Positions 1 to 10,922 of a stretch of DNA of 64,000 nucleotides are shown here, one piece after another (position 1 is the first letter of the stretch; each line of letters begins with the position of its first letter). This stretch comes from Siphlonurus alternatus (Eukaryota; Arthropoda; Insecta; Ephemeroptera; Siphlonuridae): assembly GCA_949825025.1 (NCBI GenBank), contig OX463787.1, positions 18,509,482-18,573,481 of the forward strand, read 5' to 3'. The translations under genes and the position numbers were made by a program. The notes beneath the pieces are model-generated. The model was not told the DNA's origin, did not search any database, and was given only the letters and a program-made list of their open reading frames with translations.

Positions 1-65
1 TATTGCTAATTTGATGAGAGAGGTTCAGTAACAAAGGCTGAAAGACTAAAATTTGTTGTTGTCAG

Positions 66-3000
66 GATGGAGATGTTGTGCCGCATGTGTGCTGGCATCG
101 CGAACCCTGGGGTGTGTCTGCTGGACCCGGCACATCAGTGACTGGCAGTCTGCGCTCAGAAGAACCTCAACATCACGGTGAGCTCACCAAAGATAGTGTG
201 TGATTAACCCTGGCAATACCAAGAGGGGTTAGAAACAACACGTAAATCTTTTAAAGTGGGAAAAAAGTGTGAAATAATACTCCAAAAATTCTGAACAAAT
301 TTGTAATTCTTAGCAACCCAGCATTGTATTTCTGCAAAAAAAAAAAAGCAGCTGTAAAAAATAAAATCATAAAACTTTACATTCTTTTAACATGTGATTT
401 AAATAGAGGGTCATTTAGCCCCCCCCCCCCCCTTGATAAAGAGTGTGACAAAAAAGTACTTGGTAATACTAGGATTAAATTATTGAATTGCTCTCAACTT
501 TTGAAGCAATCATATAATTATAATTTATAGAAGTAGCAAATTTTATAATGGACAAGCTGCATCAAATTTTTTTATTGCAGAAATGAATAAAGGGTACAAA
601 ATTATGCTACTCTGAATTTTTTTCAGATTTTTTTGAGACCTGGAACTATTTTTAAATAATTATTGAAAGTTCAGTAAGTTCAAGTTGGTACCCCTGAATC
701 CTTAATGAAAAAGATAGGACGAAGACGCCTATTGACTCCTCCAGGGGGCATGGCCGCACTTTCAATAATTATTAAAAAATAGTTCTGGGTTTCAAAAAAA
801 TCGGGAAAAATTCAGAGTACCTGTAGCATAATTTGGTACCCTCTATTCATTTTTGCAATAAAAAATTTTCATGTCGGTTGTCCATTATTGACATACTTTT
901 TCTTCCTTATCTAATTACCCCACCCCAAGCTCATAGGGTTGTATCCCTAGAAAAAAGAAAATGTGAAACTTCTGAAAATAATTAATATTGCAATAAAAAA
1001 TGAAAGAACAGTTTTATCTTTACGTATTTAAAATGTATATTAAGGATTATTGTCACTGGTCTTAGGAAATGGTAAATGACTCCAATTTTTTTAGCACTGC
1101 ATAGAGAAAAAATAAATAAAAATTCTCATGCAATAAAAAACACCTAAATTCAGTGCCATTATTTTTTTAATTGAGATATAAGAAACGCATGTTATCAAAT
1201 GCAAATTTCTATCTCCGTAATGGTACTGAATAATGGATTCAAATTTTAGCTTAAAAAACAATCATTATTTTAAATAGAATTATGATGAAATAAAAATTAT
1301 ATATTACCATTTACTTTTTGAGATACAGGCCTTCAAAGAAAGTGCACAACTCGGCAATGTTGCTTTAAGCGCAACTGAATGGGATGGGCGTAGTAAATAA
1401 ATATTAAACAATGTTGCCATGTCGTCATAAATCATCAAAAATCAACCAGCTGATTTTTGCGGTCATCAGCAGCCATCTTGACCAATGAGTCAAAACAGCA
1501 AAAATTTATTCACCGCTCATATTAAATGTTTTTCAATATTTTCAAGGATGGTGGATGAATAAAATACACAAGAAAGTGTTTTAAGTTATTCATTTTATTA
1601 AATAAACATTTTTTATTGTACTTATCATTGCTCTCCTAATACTGCTTCTTATTGTCACTCATATGTATTGCGTATGAAAAACAGATGGCAGCGTATAAAA
1701 AAAGATGGTGGAACTTCCGGTGACAATAACTATTAACTTATTTACTTAATTTTTGAATTGATTTTAAAATTAGGGTCTTAAACCATTAAAATTCATTCAA
1801 GTAATAATTTTGATAATATTTGACTACATACTTTCCCTTATTTTTATTGTTCCCTATCTAATACCCAACTTCAAGTTTCAAGCCCTTATAGAGAAATACT
1901 GTATGTGGAATTCTTGAGAATTTTTTTAAAATATATTGTAATAAAAAATGAAAGTGCAGTGTTTATCATTATTATAATCCACTGCACAGTACAATCCAGT
2001 AAAACAAAGATAAACAATGATGTTCAACAGATAAAGAGGCCACATTCTGGTTCACATTCAAGTTAGTATCTCGATGTTGCAGATCTCTGCAGACAATGGC
2101 TACCCCACTCGGATCTGCACGTCCTGTGCTGACGGCCTTCGCAGGTGGATGATGTTTCGTGAAAGAAATAAGATGGCCCACGGAGAGTTCCTGAAGACTT
2201 TGGAGCCCCCCAGTGATGAGGCAGTGGCGCCTTCCATGCCACAGAGCGGTGGTGAGGCTTCCCCAGACACCTGCAGTGTAAGGACAGAGCAAACTGCCAG
2301 GCAACCCTCCCAATCAACGAAGAACATTGAACCAGTAACCAGGCCTACCTTGCTAGACAAATGGCTGCGGCCTTCACAGACTCCAAAATTACCAGCGGTG
2401 TCTAAAACATCAACTAACCGAGCTTTAGGAACAAATGATTCTCAAGAATGTCTTGCTGCTAAATTTTATCTGAAAGATCTTCGAGTTTGTGTTACAAGAT
2501 TGAGTGGGGAAATATTATCTAGCCTCCAGCAAGCAAAGACTGGGCAGAAGAAAGTTGGCTGCAGTCTTCCTCAGGCTACAGAGGCTGCGAGAGTTACGTC
2601 CACTAGAAGTGTCGGAGATGCCACCCAGCGGACTTCAAGCTGCGGCCAGGACTCTTCTAGCGTGGCTCGGAAGGTGGGTGGTTTAGTAGCAACATGTCCT
2701 TAATGGACAACTTGCATGAACATTTTTTATTGCAGAAAAGAATAGAAGGTGCCAAATTATGCTACTCTGAATTTTTTCACTTTTTTTTTTTTTTTTTTTT
2801 TGGAGACAGAAGTATTGTTACATAATTATTAAAAATGCGGCCATGTCCCCTTGAGGCGTCAATAGGCATCTGGGCCCTATCCTTTTTATTAAGGATTCAG
2901 GGGTGCTAACTTAACTACTTTCAATAAATATTAAAAAAAAAAAAAAAAAAAAAAAAACGGGGCTAAAAAATGTAAAAAAAATCAGAGTAGCATAATTTGG

Positions 3001-6000
3001 TACCCTCTATTCATTTCTGTAATAAAAATTTTCAAGCAGGTTGTCCGTTTCCTCATTATAATCATTAAGATAATAACTGTGATAACATTTTAGTACTCTA
3101 ATGTATTTATGTTTTTATAGCACTAAACTTAAAGTGCTAAGTAATTTAATGCTTTGAATATCATTTTATTTACAAATTTCTCTGAAATAAAGTGATCCTG
3201 AATTCAGTTACAGTGCAATCATAAATAATTACCTTGAAAAGAAATTTAATTTTAAAAAAATGAAAACGTAATTATGCAGGGTGTCCACATGAATTTTCCC
3301 GATTTGGCACCCAAAATAAAGCATGATAATTAAGAGTGACACAGACTTTTGTTACATCAAATTAAAGCTTAGAGTTTAATGTTTTCAAAAATCAAAACAA
3401 AAAAGCGTTGCGTGGACTTGTCTTCTTTTGAGATAAACGGAAACAAAAATTTGACATTTCTGAGCTCCAAAATCCGCAGACTCAGCATTCATCTGATAGA
3501 AACTGTTCTTTTTTAATCTTTCGATTGAATAAAAGTTTACCTACACCATTATTTACACCAAGGCTTCACCACATGAGCATTGTTGGTACCCCAGCACAAG
3601 TCCAGACATGCAGACCTTCAGTTCTCTCACACAAGTTGCGCTGAATTGCCGGCGTGACTGACTCGATGGCTGCAGTGATTCGCTGCTTGTGCTTTATTCG
3701 GACGTCTCGCACAGGTGTCTTGAAGACTTTCTTTCATGTAGCCCCTCAGAAAGAAGTCAGATGGGTTGAGATGGGACAACTACCTGGATATGCTGGAGAA
3801 GTACACCATCCCTCAGCTGCTCTAAGCCGAAGAGGTTTGGGGCTTCCACATCATCATATTCCAGGAAGATGATGCACCTCACTAGGCAAATGCAGTGCAT
3901 GATCGTCTAAGCCAGGTGTTCCCATGTCGCTGGATCGGCTGTTACGGACCCACGCTGTGGACCCCTAGGTCCTCTGACTTCACTCCACCCGACTTCTTTT
4001 CTGAGGAGCTACGTGAAAGACCAGACAGACGGTCTTCAAGACACCTATGCGAAACGTCCGAGGGCTCAAGCAGCGCATCACCGCAGCCATCGATTCAGTC
4101 AAGTCGGCGATTCTGTACAACTTGTGTGAGAAAACTGGGGAGGTCTAAGTGTGCTGGGGTACCAACGGTGCTCATGTCATGAAGCCATGGGGTAAATAAT
4201 GGTGTAGGTATATTTTTATTCAAGTTAAAGACTATGTAAATAAAAACAGTTTTTTTAGATGAATTCTGAGTCTGCGGATTTTGGAGCTCAGAAGTGACAA
4301 ATTTTTATTTCAAAAGAAGACAAGTCCACACAACGCTTTCTAGTTTTAATTTTTGAAAACATTAAACTCTAAGCTTTGTCACGGGGTGCGAGGTCGGCCT
4401 GCCCCCAGCCTCTAGCAAGACCGTCCCCGTCCCCGTGACGTTACAAGCCCCACGCCTCGTCCACCCCCATCCGCTGGTGGCCCTCTTGGGTCGTGGTGCT
4501 GCACTCACTCCCTCCCTGACCCAGACTGCTAGTCCCGGCTGCCGTCTGCCGATCAGGCGAGCTCTCCATGGCTCAGCTCGGTGTTCCTCCGTCACTCGTC
4601 CCGAGTCAGGTCCACGACCAGACTCAAGCGATGCCGAAGGGCTGCGTGCACGGTCCTCGGTGGCTGTTTCCTCCCCGCTAGATCCGTAGCCCGAGCTCGA
4701 GGGACTAACCTTGTCAAACATTACTTCCTCCTGACCCAGCCAAGAGTTTGTGCTGGGGGTTATTTCTCCCCTACCATCACCCTCTTTGTCCATCTTAGCC
4801 AGCTGTCCTTATTAACAGACCAACATTGACGACAGACAAAGACGGTGACAGTAAACAACTACTTTTCTGACATTTTACTCTCTGACAATGATATTAGACT
4901 ACAAAAACAACTAACAATACTGGCAAACTGACCTTCTCTTTTCTCATAAGCAGGCCTATCTAATATAAACCATATTTAGTTTCCCTACTAATCTTAGTCT
5001 ATATTATTAGCAACAGGTCTTACTCATATTGTAAATAAAAGATATTATTTACTAAACACAAATTATACCCTTTATTTCAAAACATGATCCCTAGGCTGCA
5101 ACCTGGGTGAAGCCCTTTGCCCACCCTGAGCTGACCTGGATCCACTAAAATCTCTAACATCTTAAGCAGTTTCACAACAATTCTTAACACAAATAAAGCA
5201 CAATAACACTTACTTACAATCAATCCTCAATTTGCTTAGTATTTGATAATATTTCATATCAAATACTAACCTTTCTCAATAATTTCTCAGTTAAGCCTCA
5301 TGTCAGGGCATCATCCCCCTCTCTCAACCTTCTTCCTCCCCTCTCAGGTCTTATTCTTTCACCCAGAGATGGCAGCACATTACAGAAAAAGCTAACACAT
5401 GTTTCATTGGCACTAAATAATGAATCTTACAATAGAAAATCTACCTTCAATATCATTCACAAGGGTTGATACAAATATCTCAAGGGGAGTTGTAGGGTTA
5501 GGGGTACCACCCCGTAACAGCTTTAATTTGATGTAAAAAAAGTCCATGTCAACCTTAATTATCATGCTTTATTTTGAGTGCCATATCGGGAAAATTCATG
5601 TGGACACCCTGTATTATTTGAAAATTCGTCTTTCTCTTCTGCAATAAGAATTCTTTTAAAATACTATTATGATTTTATTAGAATGAAAAGTATGTATTTT
5701 CAGTTTTTTTTTTATTATTTCTTTAGCAGACACTTTTTGTGAGCCTTTAAAAAAAAAATACTTACAGTAACAAAAATAAAAAAAAATAAAAAAAGTTATG
5801 TTTATATGTTTGGTTGGTCCACAAGCGATGGTCTCAGGGTCGGTCTGGGGGCCGATGGCCCGCTCCGCGGGAGGACCCGAAGGGTCCGGCCGTCGAGCGG
5901 GCGGGGGAGGGGGGGGGGGGAGTTGCCCGCCGCAGTCGCGAAAATTTAAGCAAAAGGGGCGTGGCTTTCTTATTCTTTTTAAATTTTAATATGTTACAAT

Positions 6001-8659
6001 ATTGCAAGGTTTCATTTATTGGGAAATTAAATTTTAGGATTTTTTTTTTTTTTTTTTAGTTACAGTTTAATATATATTTTTTAAAGTTAAAGTTAAAGTA
6101 AATGATGATCTACGACCAAAAAATAAAATAAAAAAATAAAGAAACAGCTGAGTTAATATATTATTATTTTCTAAAAATAGCTCTAGTGCTCCTCCATAAT
6201 GCAACCGAAATCCAAAAAATTCAAATATCATACATAGGTTCTATAAAATTAAAAAAAAAAAAAAAAATCCAAAGTCAGAGAAAAAGCGTCTTACTTGACA
6301 AACATCCTCCATTTATTCACTTGAAAAAGTACACTGTTAGCCATAGGTGGTGTTCCATGGCTCGAGCTTTAACCAAAAACGTATAAAAAATATTTTTGCT
6401 CCGGGCAGTTTTTCTGTAAAAAAATCGAAAACATATGCCATAGTAAATATATGTTAATTCTCATATGAGTTTTCATATATTTATTGATGGGAATACAGAT
6501 TCGAAAACATAATTATATATTTTTTTAAAAAAAATTTTACAGCTCGTATATGTCTGTGGTGTATTTTTTCGAATAAATTAATAGAGGGTGTTTGTTAGGT
6601 AGGCCCTACGCGTTTTTAATAATATTTGGAAGTTCTTTCTGGACAACCTATGTGAGATAGAATTTTTGGATTCATGTCGTCCTAAAATTCAATACAAACT
6701 TTTTTTTTTTAATAATGAAAATGTGAACTCGTTAGATATTCAAATACGTCTATTTTTCTACTGTGCTTAATTTCTTTTAAGTCCTCTCAAAGATATGTAT
6801 GAATTGTAAGTTAATGCACAAAGTCAAACGTGTATTTTTATCATATTAAATAAAATAATCCTTGAAACACTTGATAAATTTTTGAATATTTTACAATTTC
6901 AGTAAAATTTCAAATTTTCTATGAGGCCTGGAGGGGGCCCGCGCAGGCCGGGGCCCGCTCCGCATTTGCGGAGTCAACTATATGGCCAGACCGACCCTGG
7001 ATGGTCTGATGTTTTCTTTGGTTGCAGGCTGCGTGTGGAGAGCCACCTGACGAAGGTGAGTCATTTCTGAGAGGTACAGAAACTGACCAACGTCAATAAA
7101 CAGACACTAGAGGCTTTGAGTGACGATTGATAATTAGTAGAAAAAGAGCAGCTTATTTGGAGAGCAAAAGGCACATTTCACAATAAAACTGTTTTAACTC
7201 ACAACATATACATTACAAAAAAAATACAAAAAATACAAAACCTAACAGTCTATTTTCCTATTTAAAATTAAATACCGTACATATTTCATTTTAATTTATT
7301 TTATAACATTAAAATGTTAGGTACATAAAATATTATATACTGTAATAACATTTTTTTACAAATTTATGAAATTTTGTAAGCAACTTTAACGTTTTTTATT
7401 GTGTGTTTAAAAATGTTATACATTACTCTGTGAATTTTGTTATTAAAATTAAAAATATATTTTAAATTTAATGTGCTAGAATGCTATAGAATGCAACAGT
7501 GCTGTGAGACGCCATATTATTATCAGTAAAAAAAGGGGGGTCAAGTGTTTTCAAATTACTCCTAAACATCCCAAGCACTTTCTCCTAGAGAATATCTTGG
7601 TAAAATTTCTATTTCTTCTAACTTTTGTCATTTTACAGACGGAGACACGAGAGCTGACGTCCAGTCTACTTCACTTCCAGGCTTGCTGCCGGCCAGACAC
7701 AAAACTGCAAGACGCTCCCCTGGTGATGAAGAGGACGTTAGGGACAGAGCCAAGTCCCGGGAGCCAGACGATCGTGACAAAGGTAGCAGACAAAGGTCTG
7801 GTGTGGGGGCTGAAATCTCTCTCCCCAAGATGAACTTTAGTCAAGATGACAAAAAGAGGTTTTCTTGTGGCTACTGTACGAAAGTTTATAAACGGAAATA
7901 TGACCTCTTGGGACACATTCGCAACAATCACAAATTAACTGGTCAAATCCTGGTCATTATAAATGCAAAGTGTGTGGAGCTGATTTCAAGTTTTTAAGAG
8001 AGTTAACAGATCACAAGAAAAGTTCCCACTCATTATCAGACCTGAAGACAATTTCTTGTTATCAGTGTGACCAGAAGTTTAAATTCCGGTCTTACTTACA
8101 ATTACATATTGAGAGATGTCACAATGATGGACTACGACCGTACAAATGTACTTTGTGTGACGCCTCATACAAAACTGAGGGTGACTTTGCTAAACATGAA
8201 AAATATTATCATGGGGACAAGACATATTTCTGTAGCATCTGTAACAAAGGATTTAAACAGCCTGGTAATTTAAAAGACCACATTGAGAGACATCACAACA
8301 ATGGCTTACGGCCGTACAATTGTGATTCGTGTGGTGCTACAATGAAAACAAAACAAGATTTGTCTGCACATAAGTTAAGGGTTCATTCCAATATTAAAAA
8401 ATATGTTTGTCTATTTTGTGAAAGGAAGTTTAAATCATCATCAAATCTAAGCCAACACATTGAAAGACATCACACAAACGGCCCACTTCTGCAATGTGAC
8501 CATTGTACGTCTACTTTTAAAACCAAACGTTATTTATATAAACCTAAGCACCACATGCACTCTGGACTGAAATTTACTTGCAACGTTTGTAAAATGGTGT
8601 ATAAATCTAAGGATAGTCTGATTGTTCATGTGAAGAAACATAACAACAAAAGTTTGTGA
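66..8659 (+). CDS. ZAD-type C2H2 zinc-finger gene with two frame lesions
   Basis: Four exons can be joined in phase: 67-177, 2083-2673, 7028-7055 and 7639-8659. Exon 1 plus the start of exon 2 form a ZAD zinc-binding domain (CRMC in exon 1, ICTSC in exon 2, about 45 residues apart). ZAD mediates dimerisation in insect transcription factors. A Ser/Thr-rich linker follows, then nine C2H2 fingers in exon 4, so the product would be a nuclear DNA-binding protein. The splice phases are 0, 0 and 1, all with GT-AG borders. Two lesions are visible. One is an in-frame TGA at 139-141 inside the ZAD. The other is a 1-nt loss near 7945, between fingers 1 and 2; the tandem copy reads through that point in the second frame. 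It could be a recent pseudogene, or the lesions could be assembly errors. An AATAAA at about 8825 could serve polyadenylation. Confidence 0.72.
67..177 (+). CDS. ZAD exon 1 (first Cys pair) with in-frame TGA
   Basis: ATG at 67 opens a frame with the first ZAD cysteine pair (CRMC). The codon at 139-141 is TGA, but the same frame continues for 12 more codons that look like the middle of a ZAD, then reaches a good donor (ACG|GTGAGC at 178). The next exon (acceptor at 2082) starts in phase 0 with the second ZAD cysteine pair. An acceptor-like TTGTTGTTGTCAG sits just before the ATG, so 67 may be the start or an internal site. The base change behind the TGA is unknown. Confidence 0.65.
545..888. 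mobile_element. Family-A MITE in ZAD intron 1
   Basis: The ends ATAATGGACAAGCTGCAT and TGTCGGTTGTCCATTAT are inverted, with inner words TTGCAGAAATGAATAAAGG and CCTCTATTCATTTTTGCAA. The inner block (CAGATTTTTTTGAGACC, GGAACTATTTTTAAATAA) is shared with families B and C. Confidence 0.78.
889..2082. other. ZAD intron 1, no further feature
   Basis: AT-rich sequence with TTATTTTTT and AATAAA runs. Short ORFs on the - strand at 1972-2360 overlap the exon and are shadows. No repeat or gene is recognised. Confidence 0.5.
2083..2673 (+). CDS. ZAD exon 2 (second Cys pair and linker)
   Basis: The exon opens after TTGCAG and carries the second ZAD half, including ICTSC and an Arg/Met/Phe-rich helix. 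A long low-complexity linker rich in Ser, Thr, Pro and Gln follows, without domain motifs. The frame is open for 197 codons and ends at a donor AAG|GTGGGT in phase 0. This is the longest open stretch in the first 3 kb. Overlapping antisense frames are shadows. Confidence 0.7.
2701..3048. mobile_element. Family-A MITE in ZAD intron 2
   Basis: TAATGGACAACTTGCATGAA and AAGCAGGTTGTCC form the inverted ends. It starts 27 bp after the donor of exon 2 (2674). Long poly-T and poly-A tracts mark both arms. Confidence 0.78.
3777..4190 (+). pseudogene. Mariner-like transposase remnant
   Basis: One frame keeps the second catalytic-site context (FQEDDAPH) near 3860 and the third (PRSSDFTPPDFF) near 3970, about 35-40 residues apart, as in DDxD mariner/IS630 transposases. 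Stops at about 3823 and 3878 and missing N-terminal sequence make it dead. The C-terminal coding end also appears inverted at about 3590-3735. Confidence 0.75.
4378..5518. mobile_element. GTCACGGGGTG element nested in the mariner remnant
   Basis: The ends GTCACGGGGTG and CACCCCGTAAC are near-inverse. AGCTTT is duplicated at 4372-4377 and 5519-5524. The intact left arm of the mariner gives the empty site, confirming the borders. A GC-rich left part (4380-4800) has a - strand frame of 143 codons starting at an ATG at 4793; no domain is recognised, and it may be a first exon of the element or chance. Confidence 0.75.
5835..6999. mobile_element. hAT-like element with perfect 8-bp duplication
   Basis: The ends CAGGGTCGGTCTGG and CCAGACCGACCCTG are exact inverses. 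GATGGTCT is duplicated at 5827-5834 and 7000-7007. The 8-bp duplication and CAGGG termini fit the hAT superfamily. No transposase frame is visible in the AT-rich interior, so it is non-autonomous. It sits in ZAD intron 2, 20 bp from the next acceptor. Confidence 0.9.
7028..7055 (+). CDS. 28-nt micro-exon of the ZAD gene
   Basis: TTCTTTGGTTGCAG precedes nine codons plus one base, ending in CGAAG|GTGAGT. The phase (0 in, 1 out) exactly matches exon 2 and exon 4, which is the main support. The acceptor lies about 20 bp downstream of an hAT-like element (5835-6999). Its size alone would not support it. Confidence 0.5.
7639..8659 (+). CDS. Terminal exon with nine C2H2 fingers, frameshifted
   Basis: After ATTTTACAG the frame encodes an Arg/Asp-rich basic linker, then C2H2 fingers spaced by about 28 residues. 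Finger 1 ends near 7935. The frame is lost there and resumes one register over at about 7950; adding a base to the AAA run near 7945 would restore it. Finger 8 (around 8490-8560) has Pro where the first zinc-binding His is expected; the duplicated exon at 12100-12200 keeps the His there. Linkers are HNNGLRPYKC-like rather than TGEKP, as in many insect ZAD proteins. The stop TGA is at 8657-8659. Confidence 0.75.
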
Positions 8660-8841
8660 TGTCGACAATGAGCCATTTTCTAAGTAAAGAAAGAAACAAC
8701 ATTTTTTTATACAAATGCAAAAGATTATAACCTGTCTAGTTATTATATATACATACATCACACTTTAAAATCAAAATTTGTATGCTTCATTAAGGAAAAA
8801 TATTTTGCCGTCAATTTGTAAAAAAATAAAATTAGGATTAA

Positions 8842-9301
8842 GGTATAACCTGAGAATTTGTCTGTCAAGGTCAAGAGGCGTGGCTACACCTGCAAATCTG
8901 ACATCACTGTTTCAATAGTAATGCTAATAAAAGATGAGGAGGGGGTGGTAAATACAGTCCTTGAGAGCATTGCCAAGTTTCTTAGGACATTTCAGAAACG
9001 ATCATCGCCACGGTTCGAAATATATGAAAACAATTCAGAAAAATAGTCCAAAAAATTAGCTTTTAATCCATGTAAAATTCTAAAAAAATTCTCGAGCCGT
9101 TTTTGTGCAATGTTGATTGAAAAATTTAACATTGAAAGGATACAAAATACACATTTGAATAAATTAATTATAATTAAACCAACGGTTAAAAAAATCTTAA
9201 AAAAATCAGTAGTATTTGGACAATTGTTGTAAGTCTACCAAATTAATTTCAAGAACATCTGTCGATACGACTTTTTTCGTCCGAATATCTCAGGTTAAGC
9301 C
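8842..9301. mobile_element. T2 TTAA MITE
   Basis: TTAA at 8838 and 9302 flank ends GGTATAACCTGAGAATTTG and TATCTCAGGTTAAGCC. A related copy is at 21000-21435, sharing internal words such as CATCGCCACGGTTC and ATTATAATTAAACCAACGGTT. Its left end lies about 180 bp past the zinc-finger stop. Confidence 0.8.
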
Positions 9302-9519
9302 TTAAGACTTTCATTAATACTCATGAAATAATTTGAATGTAAAATATAAACAATAAAAATTTAATTTACTCTAATTAAAGTGAGTGTAGTTTGACATTGA
9401 TGTGTTTATTATTTTAGAACATCTAAATCTGAATGTCTCCATCTTTGCTAATAATATCTTCAAAATGTCACTAACATAATTATTTATAAAACAAAAGAAA
9501 GATAGGAACATATCGTACA

Positions 9520-9805
9520 CAATGGAGTATTGTCCTCAATTTTTTTTTATTACAGAAATGGATATAGAGGGTGAAAAGTTATGCTACCCTGATTTTTTTT
9601 TCAGATTTTTTAGAGCCCAGGAATTATTTTTAAAAAATTATTTAAAGTCCTTTTTTTCACGTCACGCGGCGGCAAGTCCTACCTTTTTCTTAAGGAGCGG
9701 AGTCTCGTGACGTTACAAAAATAACTTTCAATAATTTTTTTAAAAATAGTTCCCGGTCCCTAAAAAATCTGAGAAAAATCAAGGTTGCACTCTCTATCCA
9801 TTTCT

Positions 9806-9843
<38 letters not shown>

Positions 9844-9859
9844 GGTCAATACTCCATTC
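9520..9859. mobile_element. Family-B MITE
   Basis: The ends AATGGAGTATTGTCCTCAA and AGGTCAATACTCCATT are inverted, with inner words ATTACAGAAATGGATAGAGG and CTCTATCCATTTCTGC. The centre carries CGTCACGCGGCGGCAAG. A 40-base poly-A sits in the right arm. Confidence 0.75.
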
Positions 9860-10922
9860 ACAAAGGAAGATATCTGTGTTTGTCGTTAACTACGTTTAGA
9901 GTCAGTGTAAATCAATGTTACTATTTGTGGTTTATGAGAAATTTGGATAGCTTGAATGTTTAATTAATGTACAGTACTGATGCTGGTTCATTATTTTAAT
10001 AATCAACATAAGTTTAATTAAAAAATATTGCAGGAGGTGTTTTCTTTAACGAGTTTAGTGTTGGAATTTAAAAATAAATTTATGTAACTATTGTAATAAA
10101 AAGTAATAACAATTCAATAAAAAAGTTGAAAAATATTTTTGTATAATTAATGTACCGTAGTATAAAAAATTCCAAAGATGCCTTAGATTGAGTCTTGCAT
10201 TTTTTAATAATGGGCAACCGACATAAAAAATATTGTGTAATTAGAGGGTAAATAGTCAACTTTCTCAGAAATATCAGGAAAAAAACTGATTAATAAAATT
10301 TGGTACTCAAATTTCATTAACTTCTGCAGTAAAGAAACTTGATGTAGGTTATCCATTAATAAAAAGTTGTTGGTGAGGTCAGACAACTTGTTAGTATCAA
10401 ATTATCATGACTCCTCTTCAAGCCTTGAGGCTCAGTTTGGTGCAGAACAAATATCTCACATTGATAATTATGATGAGGACGGAGGACAAATTTTAATTTT
10501 CCCAGCGTTTAGTTTTCAACAATGACTTGAAATTTAGTTGTCAAAGACAGTGAAGAAAAAAATTGGAGGAAGTTTATAAAATTCTCATACTACTGTAATT
10601 TGAACAATTTTCTCATCCCCTTTCTAAAAAATAAATAAAGAACAGATTTATTTAGATGATAAATCTGATACACCATGCATATAATTCAAAGTACTCTGTG
10701 TGCTTTGCATCCACATCAGTAATTCTGGAAATTAAACTTTTGGGACTTGGTTTCATTATAAATTAAATTTTTTTGCAAGTCCTTGTTTTCAAAATCAATT
10801 AAAAAATTCTTAATTGATGTAGGACATGCAGGACTTTGAAACCTTTTTTATTTGTTATTTATTTTTAGTCTTGAAAATTTCAAACATTATCTTAATTTTT
10901 TCTAACTTGTGTCATTTTACAG
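9860..10922. other. AT-rich spacer before duplicated zinc-finger exon
   Basis: There is no gene and no clear repeat. The last 30 bases before 10923 match the intron end of the original exon (TCATTTTACAG), so the tandem duplication reached into the intron. Confidence 0.5.

Larger units (their letters stand above)
3277..5611. mobile_element. Fold-back mariner-like element with a nested insertion
   Basis: The termini CAGGGTGTCCACATGAATTT and the inverse are typical of a mariner-like element, with TG and TA flanks (probably TA/TA once). The inverted arms are far longer than usual: the left arm to about 3735 is the complement of the right arm from about 4010, and both include the 3' coding end of the transposase. 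The element is therefore two right halves joined tail-out around a short stretch of coding remnant. The right arm is split at 4378-5518. Confidence 0.75.

Noticed and set aside
139..141. Selenocysteine codon
   Set aside because: No SECIS-like element was sought or seen, the site aligns with an ordinary ZAD position rather than a redox residue, and simpler explanations exist.
4362..4829. Overlapping ORFs on both strands in GC-rich sequence
   Set aside because: GC-rich sequence gives open frames on both strands. No domain or splice support, so only the - strand ATG frame is mentioned with low weight inside the element.
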